From NCBI RefSeq assembly GCF_035046485.1, contig NC_085138.1:23716800-23780799 (forward strand): a stretch of 64,000 nt of DNA, in the 5' to 3' direction. The position numbers and the translations under genes were made by a program. This document shows, piece after piece, positions 1 through 12,005 of the stretch. Each line of letters opens with the position of its first letter. Position 1 is the stretch's first letter. The DNA is from Aedes albopictus. Its lineage: Eukaryota; Arthropoda; Insecta; Diptera; Culicidae. The notes below the pieces were generated by a model. It was not told where the DNA came from and did no database searches. It saw nothing but the letters and a program-made list of their open reading frames with translations.

Positions 1-270
1 CACCAGTTAAAAATCTCTGCACGACTAAAATCTGTTGCAGGTATTGACTGGAGTTAGGTAATGTTGCACTTATCGAATGTCTACTGTACTTGAGCATACT
101 TTTGCGTCGAATCTAATACGGCTTCAATTTAAAATTCGACACTAACGTTTCGAAGCTTAATTCTTAATAAAAATTACAGAATGTGCAGTCTGAGTGTTTG
201 TGTTTAACCTATACTGCAGCGGATTTTTACATTTGATGTATGTTAAAAAAAAATTTTTTTCTGCTTTCAG
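1..270. other. Intronic sequence at the window edge
   Basis: AT-rich sequence with no supported coding segment. It ends in a pyrimidine tract and CAG at 261-270, which serves as the 3' splice site for the exon that begins at 271. Upstream exons of that gene must lie outside the window. Confidence 0.5.
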
Positions 271-890
271 TTTGTTCATATGAAAAGAATAATCGGACAC
301 ACTGGAGATGCCTGTAACGGACTGAATGTTGCTTACGGACTGATTGACCATTTCTTCGACAGAAAGTTAATGCTCGTGTGTTCCTGGACTGGTGAGAGCA
401 GAGGTGAAATCAGAAAGTTTGCAATGAAAAAGTGTGACAACATTCTGGACCTTTTTCTGAAACTTGTCCGAAGTGTAAACAACACATTTTCACGTACATT
501 GATGGAAGATTTTTTTAAGAGGATTACGAGGAATTCAAAAAAGCGCAGTGAATCGAAGGGCCAAAGACAATCGTCCATCCACCGAAGGGCGAGGACGAAG
601 AATGGCGACAAATCCAACTCCGGTAAGTTTGCATGATTTAGACTAAAAGTGTTTTACTCTAATATTTTTTATCCTAAATATTTTCAGACGTTCGTTGTGA
701 AGCCTCAAATACGCCCCAGGTCCCACTCCTACTCCAGGTAACCCTAGATATGCCGGAACAGACAGAGCCTTTGAACGTCGCTGGTGGTGTTGATGAATCT
801 GCAACGAATTCAGAACGTGAGGATGAGGATGACGATGATGCTGAGGACGAGGCAGATATTTCGCAAGATGACTCCGAAGAGGAATTGTAA
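271..890 (+). CDS. 3' end of a two-exon gene, DUF4806-like basic domain plus acidic tail (partial)
   Basis: Two exons are visible. Exon 271-622 follows a good acceptor (TTTCAG). A 65-bp intron (623-687, GTAAGT...TTTCAG) is followed by exon 688-890, which ends in TAA. Joining them keeps one open frame of about 184 codons. The first part has the spacing of the insect DUF4806-like domain: a short WTG-type motif, a helical stretch with DLFLKLV, then a basic segment around FFKRITRNSKKR. The second exon ends in a strongly acidic tail rich in Asp and Glu. No start codon is assigned because the exon begins at a splice acceptor and the reading frame enters from the left. The gene converges on the transposase at 1157-20328 and may be the second gene of that element. 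The domain call comes from remembered pattern only; the exon structure is clear. Confidence 0.55.
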
Positions 891-1156
891 TGGTTTACGC
901 TAGAGGTCGTTGACGGTTTTATTTTTTCGTTAGTGAAGATATTTTATGTTTATTCAGGTAAAAACCAGGAAGCATGCAAGCATAAGCTGCATGTAATGAA
1001 GGTAGTATTACGGTGAGGACGGAATGAAATAAGTTTCGATGGTACGTTGATTTGTCATCAGTTACATTTTTATCTTAATCAAAACATAATTCGTTTCTAC
1101 TTTTTAACATTTTTATTGATCTTATAAAAACGATGGTATGAACTATTCTGTATTAT
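891..1156. other. Intergenic space between two convergent 3' ends
   Basis: This short AT-rich gap holds the 3' untranslated regions of the convergent genes on either side. On the minus strand AATAAA lies at 1117-1112, about 40 bases past the transposase stop, and is a plausible polyadenylation signal. No clear signal was seen for the plus-strand gene. Confidence 0.5.
1112..1117 (-). terminator. Polyadenylation signal of the transposase gene
   Basis: AATAAA on the minus strand, about 40 bases downstream of the TAG stop at 1157-1159. The distance is typical of a compact 3' UTR. Confidence 0.5.
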
Positions 1157-2346
1157 CTATTCAACGTTAAACGTGTGTAGAAGAGGAACAAAAACAAAGC
1201 TGTTCAAGCTATAGCGAACTACAACAAACTTGCATATGATATTTTCAATATTGTACGTTTTCAAATTCTTTAAATTACAAATCTGAGCTTCATAAATATG
1301 CAATACCGAAGATCGAATAGGCAGCTTGAAAAAAACAGTTTGATTAGTAAGAGCTTTACCATGTATCAGAATATTGTTGTCTGGAGTAGTTGAGGCGTCA
1401 ACCATTTGAACAATTTCCAAATCATTTGTTAAAAACCATGAATCTTTAAATACATTATTGATTTCAAGCCCATGACGTATTTCACAGTGAACTGAGTTTT
1501 TTCGTTTGATTACTTTTGGGATGAATGTTGTATCTTTGCTCTTCAAGGGAATCCGACTCTTCTCCAGTAACCTGTTAGCCACTTGTTGTAAGCAGTTATT
1601 TCCCTGTCTCACGTACTTTTTAAGTTGAAACAGATAACTTTCAAATGGATACGCTGAAATTGAGTTTAGCGAGCCAAATCTTGCTACATCATTTACAACG
1701 TGCTCAAGGTTGTGAATATTGCTGGTCACAAATTCTTCGCCATAGCATTGTATGTATCCTTCAATAAATTTCTCGAATAGTATTTGCGCGAGAGATAACC
1801 ATTTCTTGAAATATTCAGAGGAACATATCCTAACAGCAATGAACAGAAGTAAAAAGTGGTTGTACAGTTTTTCATCAATGATGTCCTTGAGCACCACTAT
1901 GCTTGCGTAGTTCAAGAACGAATGCCATTCTGTTCCCTTCCAAAAGGCCAAACAATCCAAGCCACGCATTTTTCGATGTATCTCCTTAGGTAATTCGATG
2001 CTTAAAACTGACTCAGATAGGTTTTGTATTTTTATAGCAGAAAGTTTTCCTTCGTAACCCAGAGAGCCATCCCTCCAACCTGTTAAAAGTCGCTTCATTA
2101 CACCTAATTCTAACAAATGAAGTGAATCTGCAACAATAAAATCTTTCACCATGTCGAACCCAGGAAGGTTCAAAACCGGCGAGTCTTGCCCAGCATGGTG
2201 CCTGCCATACTGCTTCTGACGAAATTTCGAATCTGTTCTTAGAGGACGATGAAGTGCGGGAAACACAACTGTTCGGGACACATGAGAGTACTCTCCATCG
2301 ATAGTGCACTTCAAACAGCCATTTTTGCCGTTGAAGTTGACTACTC
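1157..2346 (-). CDS. tnp2/CACTA-like transposase, terminal exon
   Basis: Final exon of a minus-strand transposase gene, 395 codons ending in TAG. It starts right after TTTCAG (acceptor AG at 2348-2347), and its first two bases complete a Gly codon left open by the exon that ends at 19290. The joined peptide passes smoothly from FVK through G into VVNFNG and a CLKC motif. Further on are the motif VADSLHLLELG, and near the middle a segment built around HNLEHVVNDV, SAYPFESYL and a basic LKKYVR stretch. That matches the conserved C-terminal block of tnp2-type (EnSpm/CACTA) transposases found in insects. No stop or frameshift was seen. The protein would act in the nucleus, cutting and joining the ends of its own element. 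The family call is from pattern memory. Confidence 0.8.
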
Positions 2347-3238
2347 CTGAAATTATGAAAATATAAAAAAATAAACATGCTGTCTACGATCGCATAACTG
2401 TCTGAATAGGAAACCCAGCAAATATGGGACTGACATACGATCATAGGCAGCATAGATTTCGTAAAAAAAATCTACAATGACAATGAGAAAACAAGATATT
2501 TTTTACATTATGGCCCTTTTTTGACTGACGAGTACATACATATATAGTGTTCAAGAATATAGAAATTGATGTAGATTTTTTTTCTAATAGCCAATACTAA
2601 ATGTGGCATTTAACTATGTGGGACTATTTGGGCAGTGAGCCCGATTTTGGGAATTTTCAGCTTAACCCTTTGATGCCCAACTCCGCCTTTAGACGGGGTA
2701 TAGTATTAGCATTTTTGTATTTTTTCTTTCCTGAGCTATCATTTTTTTTATATTTTTGGCTGCTATTTAGGACTGTTCTGTATATCTCAAAATAGTGTGT
2801 GGTGTCTTTTAAAGTGTATTTAATCATTGAAAAATTTGATGTTTGGTAACCCTTCAAATGTTATATTTTTCGTTTGAATTAATTCGCAACAATTAACATA
2901 TTATCCCTAAAAGAGTTTAGGGAAGTTGAATACACTCTTAAATTATTAAATTATTTTTCCTAAAGTTACACAAAAAATAAACTTTCTTGAGAAAAAAAAT
3001 ATAAATATTTTAATAATAATTATAAAATCTTAAAATGGGTTCGCTTAAAAAATATTTATCACAAATAGGCCTCCAGCAAAATTATAAAAATGTAGGGATG
3101 CTCAAAAATAAAAATTTAAAAAACGAGAATTCTAAAGAATTACCTTCCAAACATGTTTAATCTATTTGGATGTCGAAGAATAATAATTTGATCAAAATAA
3201 AAAAAATCGGTGTTAGAATTGACACAAATTTTCTTATA
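2347..3238. other. Transposase intron, left part
   Basis: Very AT-rich intronic sequence between the acceptor at 2347 and the start of the palindromic element. It contains several short open frames (for example around 2601-2857 on both strands) with no recognisable protein features; I treat them as chance. Confidence 0.6.
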
Positions 3239-4221
3239 CAGGGTGTTGGGTTCCTTACCCAGAATATTTCAGGGGGTGATTAAGGATGATATTTGATGAA
3301 AAAAAATGTTCTACGCATATGGTCAAGTCTCAACCATTACGAAGTTATTAAACTTTTCATGACTTTGACAATGCTTTTAATAAAACGGCAATAACATGAA
3401 AACGGTTTAACTTTTTCAAGATCTCTCAGCACCGTTCGAAAGATTATGAAATTTGCTATTGCATGTCATCTTCGAACATGCAAGTTTTTGTTACTTACTC
3501 ACTTTTTAAGAGCAAAAAAGTGAAATGTGAGTGATTTTTTATCTGTTTTTGTCGATTAACTCTAAAAAATGCGTAATTAACTTATTTTTTTCCTTAGACA
3601 AAGTTGAGCGCCTTGATTCGCCCTACAATTCGTTCTTTGACACCAAACTCCTAACTCTTGTCATTTTTCTGCAATTTCGATTTGAATGCACAGTTTTGCA
3701 TCATAAATTTGCTTCAGCAAGTGCATCAGATATTAGCTCTCTTGACCCCACTGTGACTGTGAAACTAGCGTCATGTTTACTTCGCGCACACGGCTACTTG
3801 ATTCCCCGCGCCGAACAACAACAGAATGGCGCGCTGGCGCATGAGTGAAAAGAACGACGCCGCTGTGTGTTCGGAAAGGTGTTCAGTTGAATGCTTTTTG
3901 TAGTCCCAATGGTTCTGGGAAGCTCATGATAATTTCGGGAAGAGGGTTGGATTTTGGTAGACAGTAACTGGGGCTATCAGCCTGAGAGGCTTGGTTAGGC
4001 TATGTTATTATTCCGGCATCCTCTTGGAGGATGGGAAACATCAAAATAAAACTGTTGTTGCCAATACCTGGAGGTTCGCGATAATGTTAATAGTGAGCTG
4101 GTGATCCTGGAAGGAATCTTATTAGCTATGAAGTAACTTTACTCCAGCTTTGAACGATAGTACAGCACAATCTTCGTCGGTCTTGGACGCTGTTCCTCCT
4201 GTTTCGACGAGCATTTAATAA

Positions 4222-4398
4222 TTCTCAGGTCTTTTTCAACCACGTGTAGCCAGCACTTGCGCAGACGTCCATGTAGTCATCGACCATTACCTGGTTCCAT
4301 GCTGAATATTTTTTTCGTTATTATTCTTTCTTTTGACATTCGCACTACGTGCCCAGCCCACTGAAGTCTGCCGTAATTTATTCGTTTCACAATACTCC
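4222..4398 (-). mobile_element. LINE reverse-transcriptase tail fragment (left arm)
   Basis: On the minus strand this encodes the well-known end of a non-LTR retrotransposon polymerase: INYGRLQWAGHVVRM, then a few residues, a stop, then LHGRLRKCWLHVVEKD. It is a short, broken relic captured in the palindrome arm. Its mirror copy lies at 17761-17937. Confidence 0.7.
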
Positions 4399-5039
4399 TT
4401 TTTGATGAAATAGGTTGTCCTTGATTGAAGCTGCTGCTTCCTGACTCTTACTCATTCGCCAAACAATTAGGTAAGAGCAGGATGTAGCATCTTCGATCAT
4501 GTTCAACCTATCTCATTAAACATGACTAATATTCGCAGCACTTTGTGCTCTGTCTCTGTCTCTACTTGGGACCTTGTAGTTTTGGTCAAGTTTCAAAAGC
4601 AACTACGCAATGCTCAATTAGGATTCCGGAATGAAATTAAGATTTTGGGAGTAGTTCGAGAAAATCGAAATAGAAAATCACTGATTTTGGATGTTTTAAA
4701 GTGCCTGCAGAAATAACTCGGTTTTTATCAAAAGAATTTGTGCAGATCTTCGTCTGAGAGTGTTTACCAAACTTATTTATGAGCTGCTCTGCAAACATTG
4801 GTGTAGACCTCGCTAAAGTATTCAAAGTCGCAATTGAGGTAGCTAATGGTTGGAAATTTCTGTAGGGATCTTTCGGTAATTCCAACAGGAGTTCCTTCAA
4901 CGATTACTCCGATAAGTCCAAGGAAAGAAGGCACATAGGATATCATGACGCACCTAAACTTTTGGACGTTATTTCGCAAAAAAACGCGACTTGATGACCG
5001 GGACAGTATGGCCTCGGACGTTGTGATCCGGCCCCGATT

Positions 5040-8000
5040 ACTCCAGCAGTTTCTTCGAGAATTCTTCCAAAAATTACTTAGGATTTTTTGTAAGGGTTTT
5101 TTAGAGGTTCAACAAAGAACTATTCCGTGAGTTCATTCGAAGTGTCGTCAGGTTTTTTTCAAGAACATTTTTCAGGAAGATCATTTGGATGTTCATCTGT
5201 GAATTCCTTAGGAATTTCTTGCAAAACCTCATATGGGGTTTTTTTTTAAAGAGTTTTCCAGAAAATTTATCCTGAAATCATTTGGAAAATTCTACAGAAG
5301 GAGAAACTACAAAAATTCAATTAGGGATAATTTTATTAGCTTCTTTTGAGGAATTCCCGCAGGAGTTTCTCCGGAAATTCTTCCAGGGATTCCTCCAAAG
5401 ATTGCTCCAGGGATTCCTCCAAACATTTCCTAAGGAATTTTTCCAGCGATTCCTCCAAAATTACTTCGGAGATTCTAGATTTCCTCCAGAGATTCCTGTG
5501 GGGGTTCCTCCAAGAATTTCTCAAGGGACTCAAAAGGACCAGCAATTTCTCCAGGGATTACTACAAGAATTCCTGCAGAATTTCCTCCTGGAATACATCT
5601 AGGGATTCCTCTGAAAGCTTCCCCAGGAATGCCTCTAGAGATTCCTTCAAGAATTTCTCCAGGGATTCTATCAGATTTTTTTTGGTCCAGGAATTCCTGC
5701 AGAGTTTCCTCCAGGAATTCTTCCAAACTTCCTCCAGGAATTCCTCTAAGTATTCCTCCAGAATTTCCTTAACAATTCCTTCAGGAAATTCGCCAGGAAT
5801 TCCTCAAAGGATACCTCCAGAAATTTCTTTAGTGATTACTACATGGATTCTTTCACGGATTCCTTCAGGAGTTCCGGCAAAATTTCGTGCAGGAATTCTT
5901 CTAGGGTTTTCTCCAGCATTCCCTTTAAAGTTCCTCCAGGAATGCCTCTAGGAATCCACCAGAAATTCATCCAGGAACTCCTCCAGAAATTCCTTTAAGG
6001 ATTCCTCCAGAAAATTCGTAACAGATTAATCCAGGAATACCTGTACGAATTCTTCATGGAATTCTCTCGAGAAATTCTTCAGAAATTGCTCTAGCGACTT
6101 CTACAAGGATTGCTCCAGAAATTCTACAGTGATTTTTCAGCAATTTCTACATCAACTTCTCCAGTGATGCCTCGAGGTATTCCTCCAGGGATTGCTCCAA
6201 AGATTTAGTCAGTAATTGCTGCAGGCATTTTTTTAGAAATTCCTTCAGGGATTTCTCCAGGAACTCTCCCAGGGATTACTTCAGGAGTTCGCTCAGAAAT
6301 TCCTCTGATGAATTCTGTAGGATTTTTTCTAAAATATTCTCCAGGAATTCCTCCAAGAAGTGCTTCAGGAATTCCTTCAGAATTTCCTCCAGGAATTTCA
6401 CCAGGGATTCTTCGGGAATTCCTCTAGGTATTCCTACGAAAATTCGTTCTTCAGGAATACTATCAAGAATTCCTTCAAGAGATTCCTTCACTAGTATTCC
6501 ATGGATCCCTTAAAGAAAATCTTCCAGGTATTCGTCCAGAGATTCCTACGAAAATTCGTCCTCCAGGGATTCTATCAAAAATTCCTTCAAGAATTTTCTT
6601 CACTAGTATTCCATGGATCCCTTAAGGAAATCTTCCAGGAATTCATCCAGGGATTCCATGAGGAATTCATCTAGGGATTCCATGAGGAATTCCTCCAGTT
6701 CCTTTTCCCATAGTTATCCTTGAAGGAGTTCTTGGAGGTATCCCTGGAGGAAACTCTGGAGGAAACTCTGGAGGAAACTCTGGAGGAGTTCCTTGAGGAA
6801 TCTCTGAAGGAATTCCTGGAAGAATCTCTACTGGAGGAATAATCTCTGTAGCAGTTCCTGGAAGAATACCTGGCAAAACTCCTGAAGTAATACTCGGAGA
6901 AAACCTGGTGAATTCCCTGGAGGAATCCCAAGAGTAATCCCAAGAAGAATTTGTCAACCTTGCTAATGAATCGCGTTGGGAACAACTCGCTGACGTAGTG
7001 TATGTTTGGGGTCAAACATGATCGTAATGCACACGGAGGGTAAAGGAACCTTTAAAGAATCTCTTAAGGAATCCCTGGAGGGATCCTTGAGAGGATTTCT
7101 GGATGAATTCCTGGAGGACTTTGTGCAATAAACCTTGGAATAACCTTTGAAGAATTCCTGGAGGAAACGCTGAAGGATTTTTTGACGAAATCCCTGGAGG
7201 AATTCCTGGAGGATTCTCTGAAGGAAACCCTTGGAGAAATCCCTGGAAAAATTCCTGGAGGAATTCATGGAGGAATCCCTAGATTAATTCCTGAAGTAAT
7301 CCTTGGAGAATTTCCTGAAGGAATTAATCGACAAATTCGTGAAGAAATCACTAGATGACTTTCAGGAGAAATTTCTCGAGGAATAACGGGAGGAACTTTT
7401 GAAAGAATTAATCGAAGAATCCCTGGAGGACACCTAAAGGAACCCCTGGAGGAATCCTTGAAGGAATTCATGGAGGAATCCCTTGAAGAATTGCTGAAAG
7501 AATCCGTGGAGGAACTCTACAGAGAATTCCAGAAGGAATTCATGGAGGAATCCTCGGCGGAATCTCTGAAGCAATCTTCCTGGAAGCACTTTAAATGGAA
7601 TTTCTGGGGAGATTCATGGAAAAATGCTTTGGAAAATTTCGGGAAGAATTACTGGAAGAATACCTAGAAAAATCCCTGGCAGATTCCTTGGAAGAATTCC
7701 TGGAGGAGTCCTTGAAAAACAAATCCTGGAGGAATCTCTGCAGAAATTTATACCGAAACCACTTTTCTCTGGACGAATCTTTGGAGGAATTTCAGGAGCA
7801 ATTCGTGGAGAATTCCTTAAAAAAAATCCTGAAGGAATTTATACGAAATACCTTGGGAATGCCTGGAGATATTCCTAGAATTATACCTGGAGAAATTCCC
7901 AGAGAAATCGAGATTTCTAGCATTGATTTCTGGCAGAAATCATGGTGGTATTCTGAAAGATACCCTTGCAGAATTTCTGTTAAAGTTTATGGAGGAATTG

Positions 8001-10162
8001 TATGGGAATTTCTGGAGGAATGTTTGGAGTGATCCCTTTATCCTTTGAAGAGGAGGAATCTTTAGAGAAATTCTTTCAGGAATTCATAAACGAATCCATG
8101 GAGAGATTCCTGGAGCAATTCCTGGAGGAATACCTTGAGGCATCACTGGAGAAATTGATGTATGAATTCCTGAAATCTTCTTGGAATTTTTATGGCAATC
8201 TTTGCAGGAGTCCTTGGAGGAATTTCAGAAGAATTCTCTGAAGGGAATTCCTTTAGGAGCTCGTAGAGCAATCCCTGAAAAAATGGCTGGCGGAATCCTT
8301 GGAGAAATTCTTGGAGGAATTTTGGAGGAATCGCTGGAAAAATTCTTAAGGGAATCTTTGGCAGAATAAATATTCAATGAATTCCTCCAGAGACTCCTGC
8401 AGAGTTAGCTCCAGGGTTTGCTACAGGATTTTTGTCCTGGAATTCTTACAGATGTTTTTCCACGCATTCTTCCCAGGATTCAAACCAAAATCCTCTAGGA
8501 ATTCTATTATCAATTTCGCCAGAGGCTCTTCCAGGAATTTCACCAGTAATTCCTTCAGGGATTCCTCCAAGGATTTCTCCAGAGATTCGTCCAGGGATTC
8601 CTTCTAAGATTTTTCCAGGGAAATCTTCAGGAATTCCTTCATGAGATTTTCTAGGGATTTATCCAGAAAGTGCTTTAGCGATTACTAAATTACTTCGGTT
8701 ATTCCTCCAGAAGAGATTCTTTCAGGAATTCCTTCCAGAGAGTCCTCAAGGAATTGCTCCTGAGTTTCCTCCAGGGATACCTCAAAGAACTTCTCTTGGG
8801 ATTTTTTCAGGAATTTCTTCAGGGATAGCTGTGGAAATAGGATTTGGAGAAATTCCTCATTGAATCCCTGGAGGAATCCTTAGAGAATTTCCTTAAGAGA
8901 TCCATGGAAAATTAGTGAAGGACCCTTTTAGGAGGAATTTCCGTTGAAATGTCTGGAGAAGTTCCCTTAGGAATCCCAGGAGAAACTCCTGGAGAAATTC
9001 TTAGAGAAATTCCCACAGAAATCGTCAGAAGAATTCCTGAGGGAGCTTCTGAAGTAATCCCTAGGAGAGTTGCTGGAGAAATCTTGTAAGGAATTTTTAG
9101 AAGAATGCTTGGAAGAGTTATTGACTAAATCTCTGGAGCAATTATGGGAGGAATACCTCGAGGCATCACTGGAGAAATTGGTGTAGGAATTGCTGAACAA
9201 TCACAGTTGAATTTCTGGGGCAATCCTTGTAGGAGCCCTTAGAGAAATTTTCAATGGATTCCTGAGAAGGAAATTTCTTGAAGAATTCGTGCAGGTATTC
9301 CTGGATTAATCTGTTACGAAATTTCCGGAGGAGTCATTGAAGGAATTACTGGAGGAGTCCCTTCATGAGTTTCTGCAGGATTTGCTAGAGGCATTCCTGA
9401 AGGAACTTTAAGGGGAATTCGGGAGGAATCCCTAGAGAAATTCTTGCACGAAATTCGTTCGGAAATCATGGAGGAATATCTGAAAAAAAAATCATGTTGA
9501 AATCCCTAATGAAATTGCTGGAGGAATTCCCAGAGGCATTCTTGAAGGAGCTTTAAGACTAATTGTGGAGAAATCCGTCGACGTATTCTTAGAGGAAATT
9601 CTGCAAAAAATCCTGTAGTAATTCCTATAGAAATTGCTGGTCCTTTTAGAGCTCGTTTAGAAATTCTTGGAGGAACCCCTAGAGGGAATTGTAAAGAAAC
9701 CCTGTAGGAATTTATGGTGTAATCCCTGGAGAAATACCTGGAGAAATCATTGAAGGAATACCTGGAGAACTCTCGCACGGAATTCTTAGAAGAATCCATG
9801 GAGAAGTCTGTGGAGGAAACCCTGGAGGTATTCCTGAAGGAATTCGAGACGAAAGCCTTGGAAGAATTCGTGGAGGAAACTTTGGAATTCCTGTAGGAAT
9901 TCCAGGAGGAATCGCAGAAGGATTCTCAGGAGGTAACCCTGGTAAAATTTCTGGAGGAATCCCTGAACGAATTATTCGAAAAGCTCGTGAGGATATCTCT
10001 GGACGAACTACTGGAGAAACCACTGAAGGAATGAATCAAGGAATCTAGGGAGAAAACTTGGAAAAATCTCTGGAGCAATACCTGAAGGAATTCTTGAAGA
10101 AATTACTGGAGGATTTTTGGAGGAATTTCTGGAGGAATCTCAGGAGAAGTTCTTAGAGGTAT
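5040..10162. repeat. 12-bp degenerate satellite (GGAATTCCTGGA-type), left arm
   Basis: Thousands of bases of imperfect 12-bp units such as GGAATTCCTGGA or TCCCTGGAGGAA and their complements. The unit is nearly self-complementary around GGAATTCC, so its orientation flips are hard to see. Because 12 is divisible by 3, frames stay open for up to about 220 codons and read as [S/F]LEE repeats on one strand and NSSRDSSR-like or PPGIPPEI-like peptides in others. These are treated as non-coding. Confidence 0.85.
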
Positions 10163-12005
10163 TCCTGTGGGAAACTCCGGAGAAGTTCCCAACGGAATCT
10201 CTGGAACAATTACTAGAATAATTCATGTTGGTAAATAGCTGAAGTAATCTCTGGAGCAGCTCCAGGAAGAATCTCTGGAGGAACTCCTGAAGGAAATTTA
10301 GACGGAATTTCTGTAGAAAGTCTTGGAGAAATTACTGAAGGAATTTGTGAAGGAAACTTTCTAAAAATCCCTGGAGATGTCCTTGGGAGAGATTCTGATA
10401 GAATTTCTGGAGGAAATTATGTGTTCCTGGGGAAATCCCTAAAGAAATTCCTAGAGGAATCCCTACAGGAATTGCTGAAGGAATCCCTGGAGGAATTCCT
10501 GAAGTAATCCCAGGTGGAATTGCGGAAGAAATCCCTGGAGAAGTTTCTGGAGGATTCGAAAATTTCGTGGAGGAATCACTGGAAGATTTTCTGGAGGAAC
10601 CACTGGCAGAAATTCATGAATTTTTCCCAGGAAGAATTTAAATTGGAATCTCTGGGGAAATTCCTGGAACAATCATCAGGGAAAATTCTGGAGAAATTCC
10701 TAAAAGTATCCCTTGAGAAATCCCTGGAACAATCCTTGGAGAAATCCTTGAAAAAATCTGGAAGAATTCCTGCAGGAATTTATTGCAAAACCACTAGTGG
10801 ATTTTCTGAAGGTAATTCCCATACAAATCCTTCGTAAACTTCAACAAAAATTCTTCAAGGGTGTCTTTCAGAATACCTCCAGGATTTCTGCCAGAAATTA
10901 ATGCTAGAAATCCTTAAGATATTATTCCAAGCAAATCCTCTGACGATTTCTCTAGGAACTTCTCCAGGTATAATGGATTACCCGCAGAGAGTGCGGTCAA
11001 TGTTGGTCAGCAGGAGTAAAATCATTTTATTTTCTATGGCGAAAAGCATCTAAACTCAAATTTCTCGAAATGTAAAGCTTTTAGCGAAAAAATATTTGGT
11101 AGGCACCAAACCTGTCATCATTGTTCACAACCGCTACTAAATAATTTTTTCGAATAATGTTTTCCACTTCGAGAAATACGCCTTTAGATGCTATTCACCA
11201 TACAATGTTTTTGTGACTTACTTTTAGCGATTTTTAGCGTATAGAAGCTAGCGCCACATTGGTCGATGCGGAGAGTAGGAAAACAGCCAAAGCATTTAAT
11301 TCATTCTAGGAATATCTCCAGGGATTCCTTCGTGAATTCCTACAAGGAATTTCTCCAGTGATTTCTCCATAAATTCCTCCAGTGATTTTTCCTTGAATTT
11401 CTCCAGGCATTCCGTAGGTATTTCGTATAAATTCCTTCAGGATTTTTTTTCAAGGAATTCTCCACGAATTCCTCCTGAAATTCCTCCAAGGATTCGTCCA
11501 GGGATCTCTCCAGAAATTTCTCCGAGCATTCCTCCAGAAAAGTGGTTTCGCCATAAATTTCTGCAGAGATTCCTCCAGGATTTGTTTTTCAAGGACTCCT
11601 CCAGTAATTCTTCCCGAAATTTTCCAAAGCATTTTTCCAGCAACCTCCCCAGAAATTCCATTTAAAGTGCTTCCAGGAAGATTCCTTCAGAGATTCCGCT
11701 GAGGATTCCTTCATGAATTCCTTCAGGAATTCTCTATAGAATTCCTCCATGGATTCTACCAGCAATTCTTCAAGGGATTCCTCCATGAATTCCTTCAAGA
11801 ATTCCTCCAGGGTTTCCTTGAGGTGTCCTCCAGGGATTCTTCGAATAATTCTTTCAAAAGTTCCTCCCGTTATTCCTCGCGAAATTTCTCCTGAAAGTTA
11901 CCCAGTGATTTCTTCACGAATTTGTCGATTAATTCCTTCAGGAAATTCTCCAAGGATTACTTCACCTCTAAGATACCTCTAGGATACCTCTAGGATACCT
12001 CTAGG
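10163..12005. repeat. Spacer of the palindrome
   Basis: Unpaired centre between the arms. It starts and ends in 12-bp satellite and holds a small inverted-repeat element at about 10965-11300. Its right part (11393-11965) is a diverged direct copy of the arm segment around 14320-14880: the same spurious frames recur with a shortened middle. The right edge carries a short perfect tandem repeat of CCTCTAGGATAC (about 11966-12005), exactly where arm homology stops. Confidence 0.75.
10965..11300. mobile_element. Small inverted-repeat element at the palindrome centre
   Basis: Non-satellite sequence with an imperfect internal inverted repeat. ATGGCGAAAAGCATCTAAA near 11036 pairs with TTTAGATGCTATTCACCAT near 11183, and matching continues inward through TTTCTCGAAATGTAAAGC against a TTCGAGAAAT-containing segment. 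The outer parts share an AATGTTGGTC / CATTGGTCGATG-like similarity. It has MITE-like size and structure; ends and target duplication are not resolved. Confidence 0.5.

Larger units (their letters stand above)
3239..10162 (+). repeat. Left arm of the 15.7-kb palindrome
   Basis: Homology with the right arm begins at CAGGGTG (3239) and fails at about 10162, where the left copy continues TCCTGTGG while the partner enters a short tandem repeat of CCTCTAGGATAC. A 7-bp segment (TTAAAGT, near 5926-5932) is present here and absent in the right arm. Sequence from about 5040 inward is the 12-bp satellite; the outer 1.8 kb is not. Confidence 0.85.

Noticed and set aside
1157..2314. A stand-alone transposase gene starting at 2314
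   Set aside because: The frame start there is a TTG, not ATG. A good 3' splice site at 2347 and perfect phase with 19290 show it is a terminal exon.
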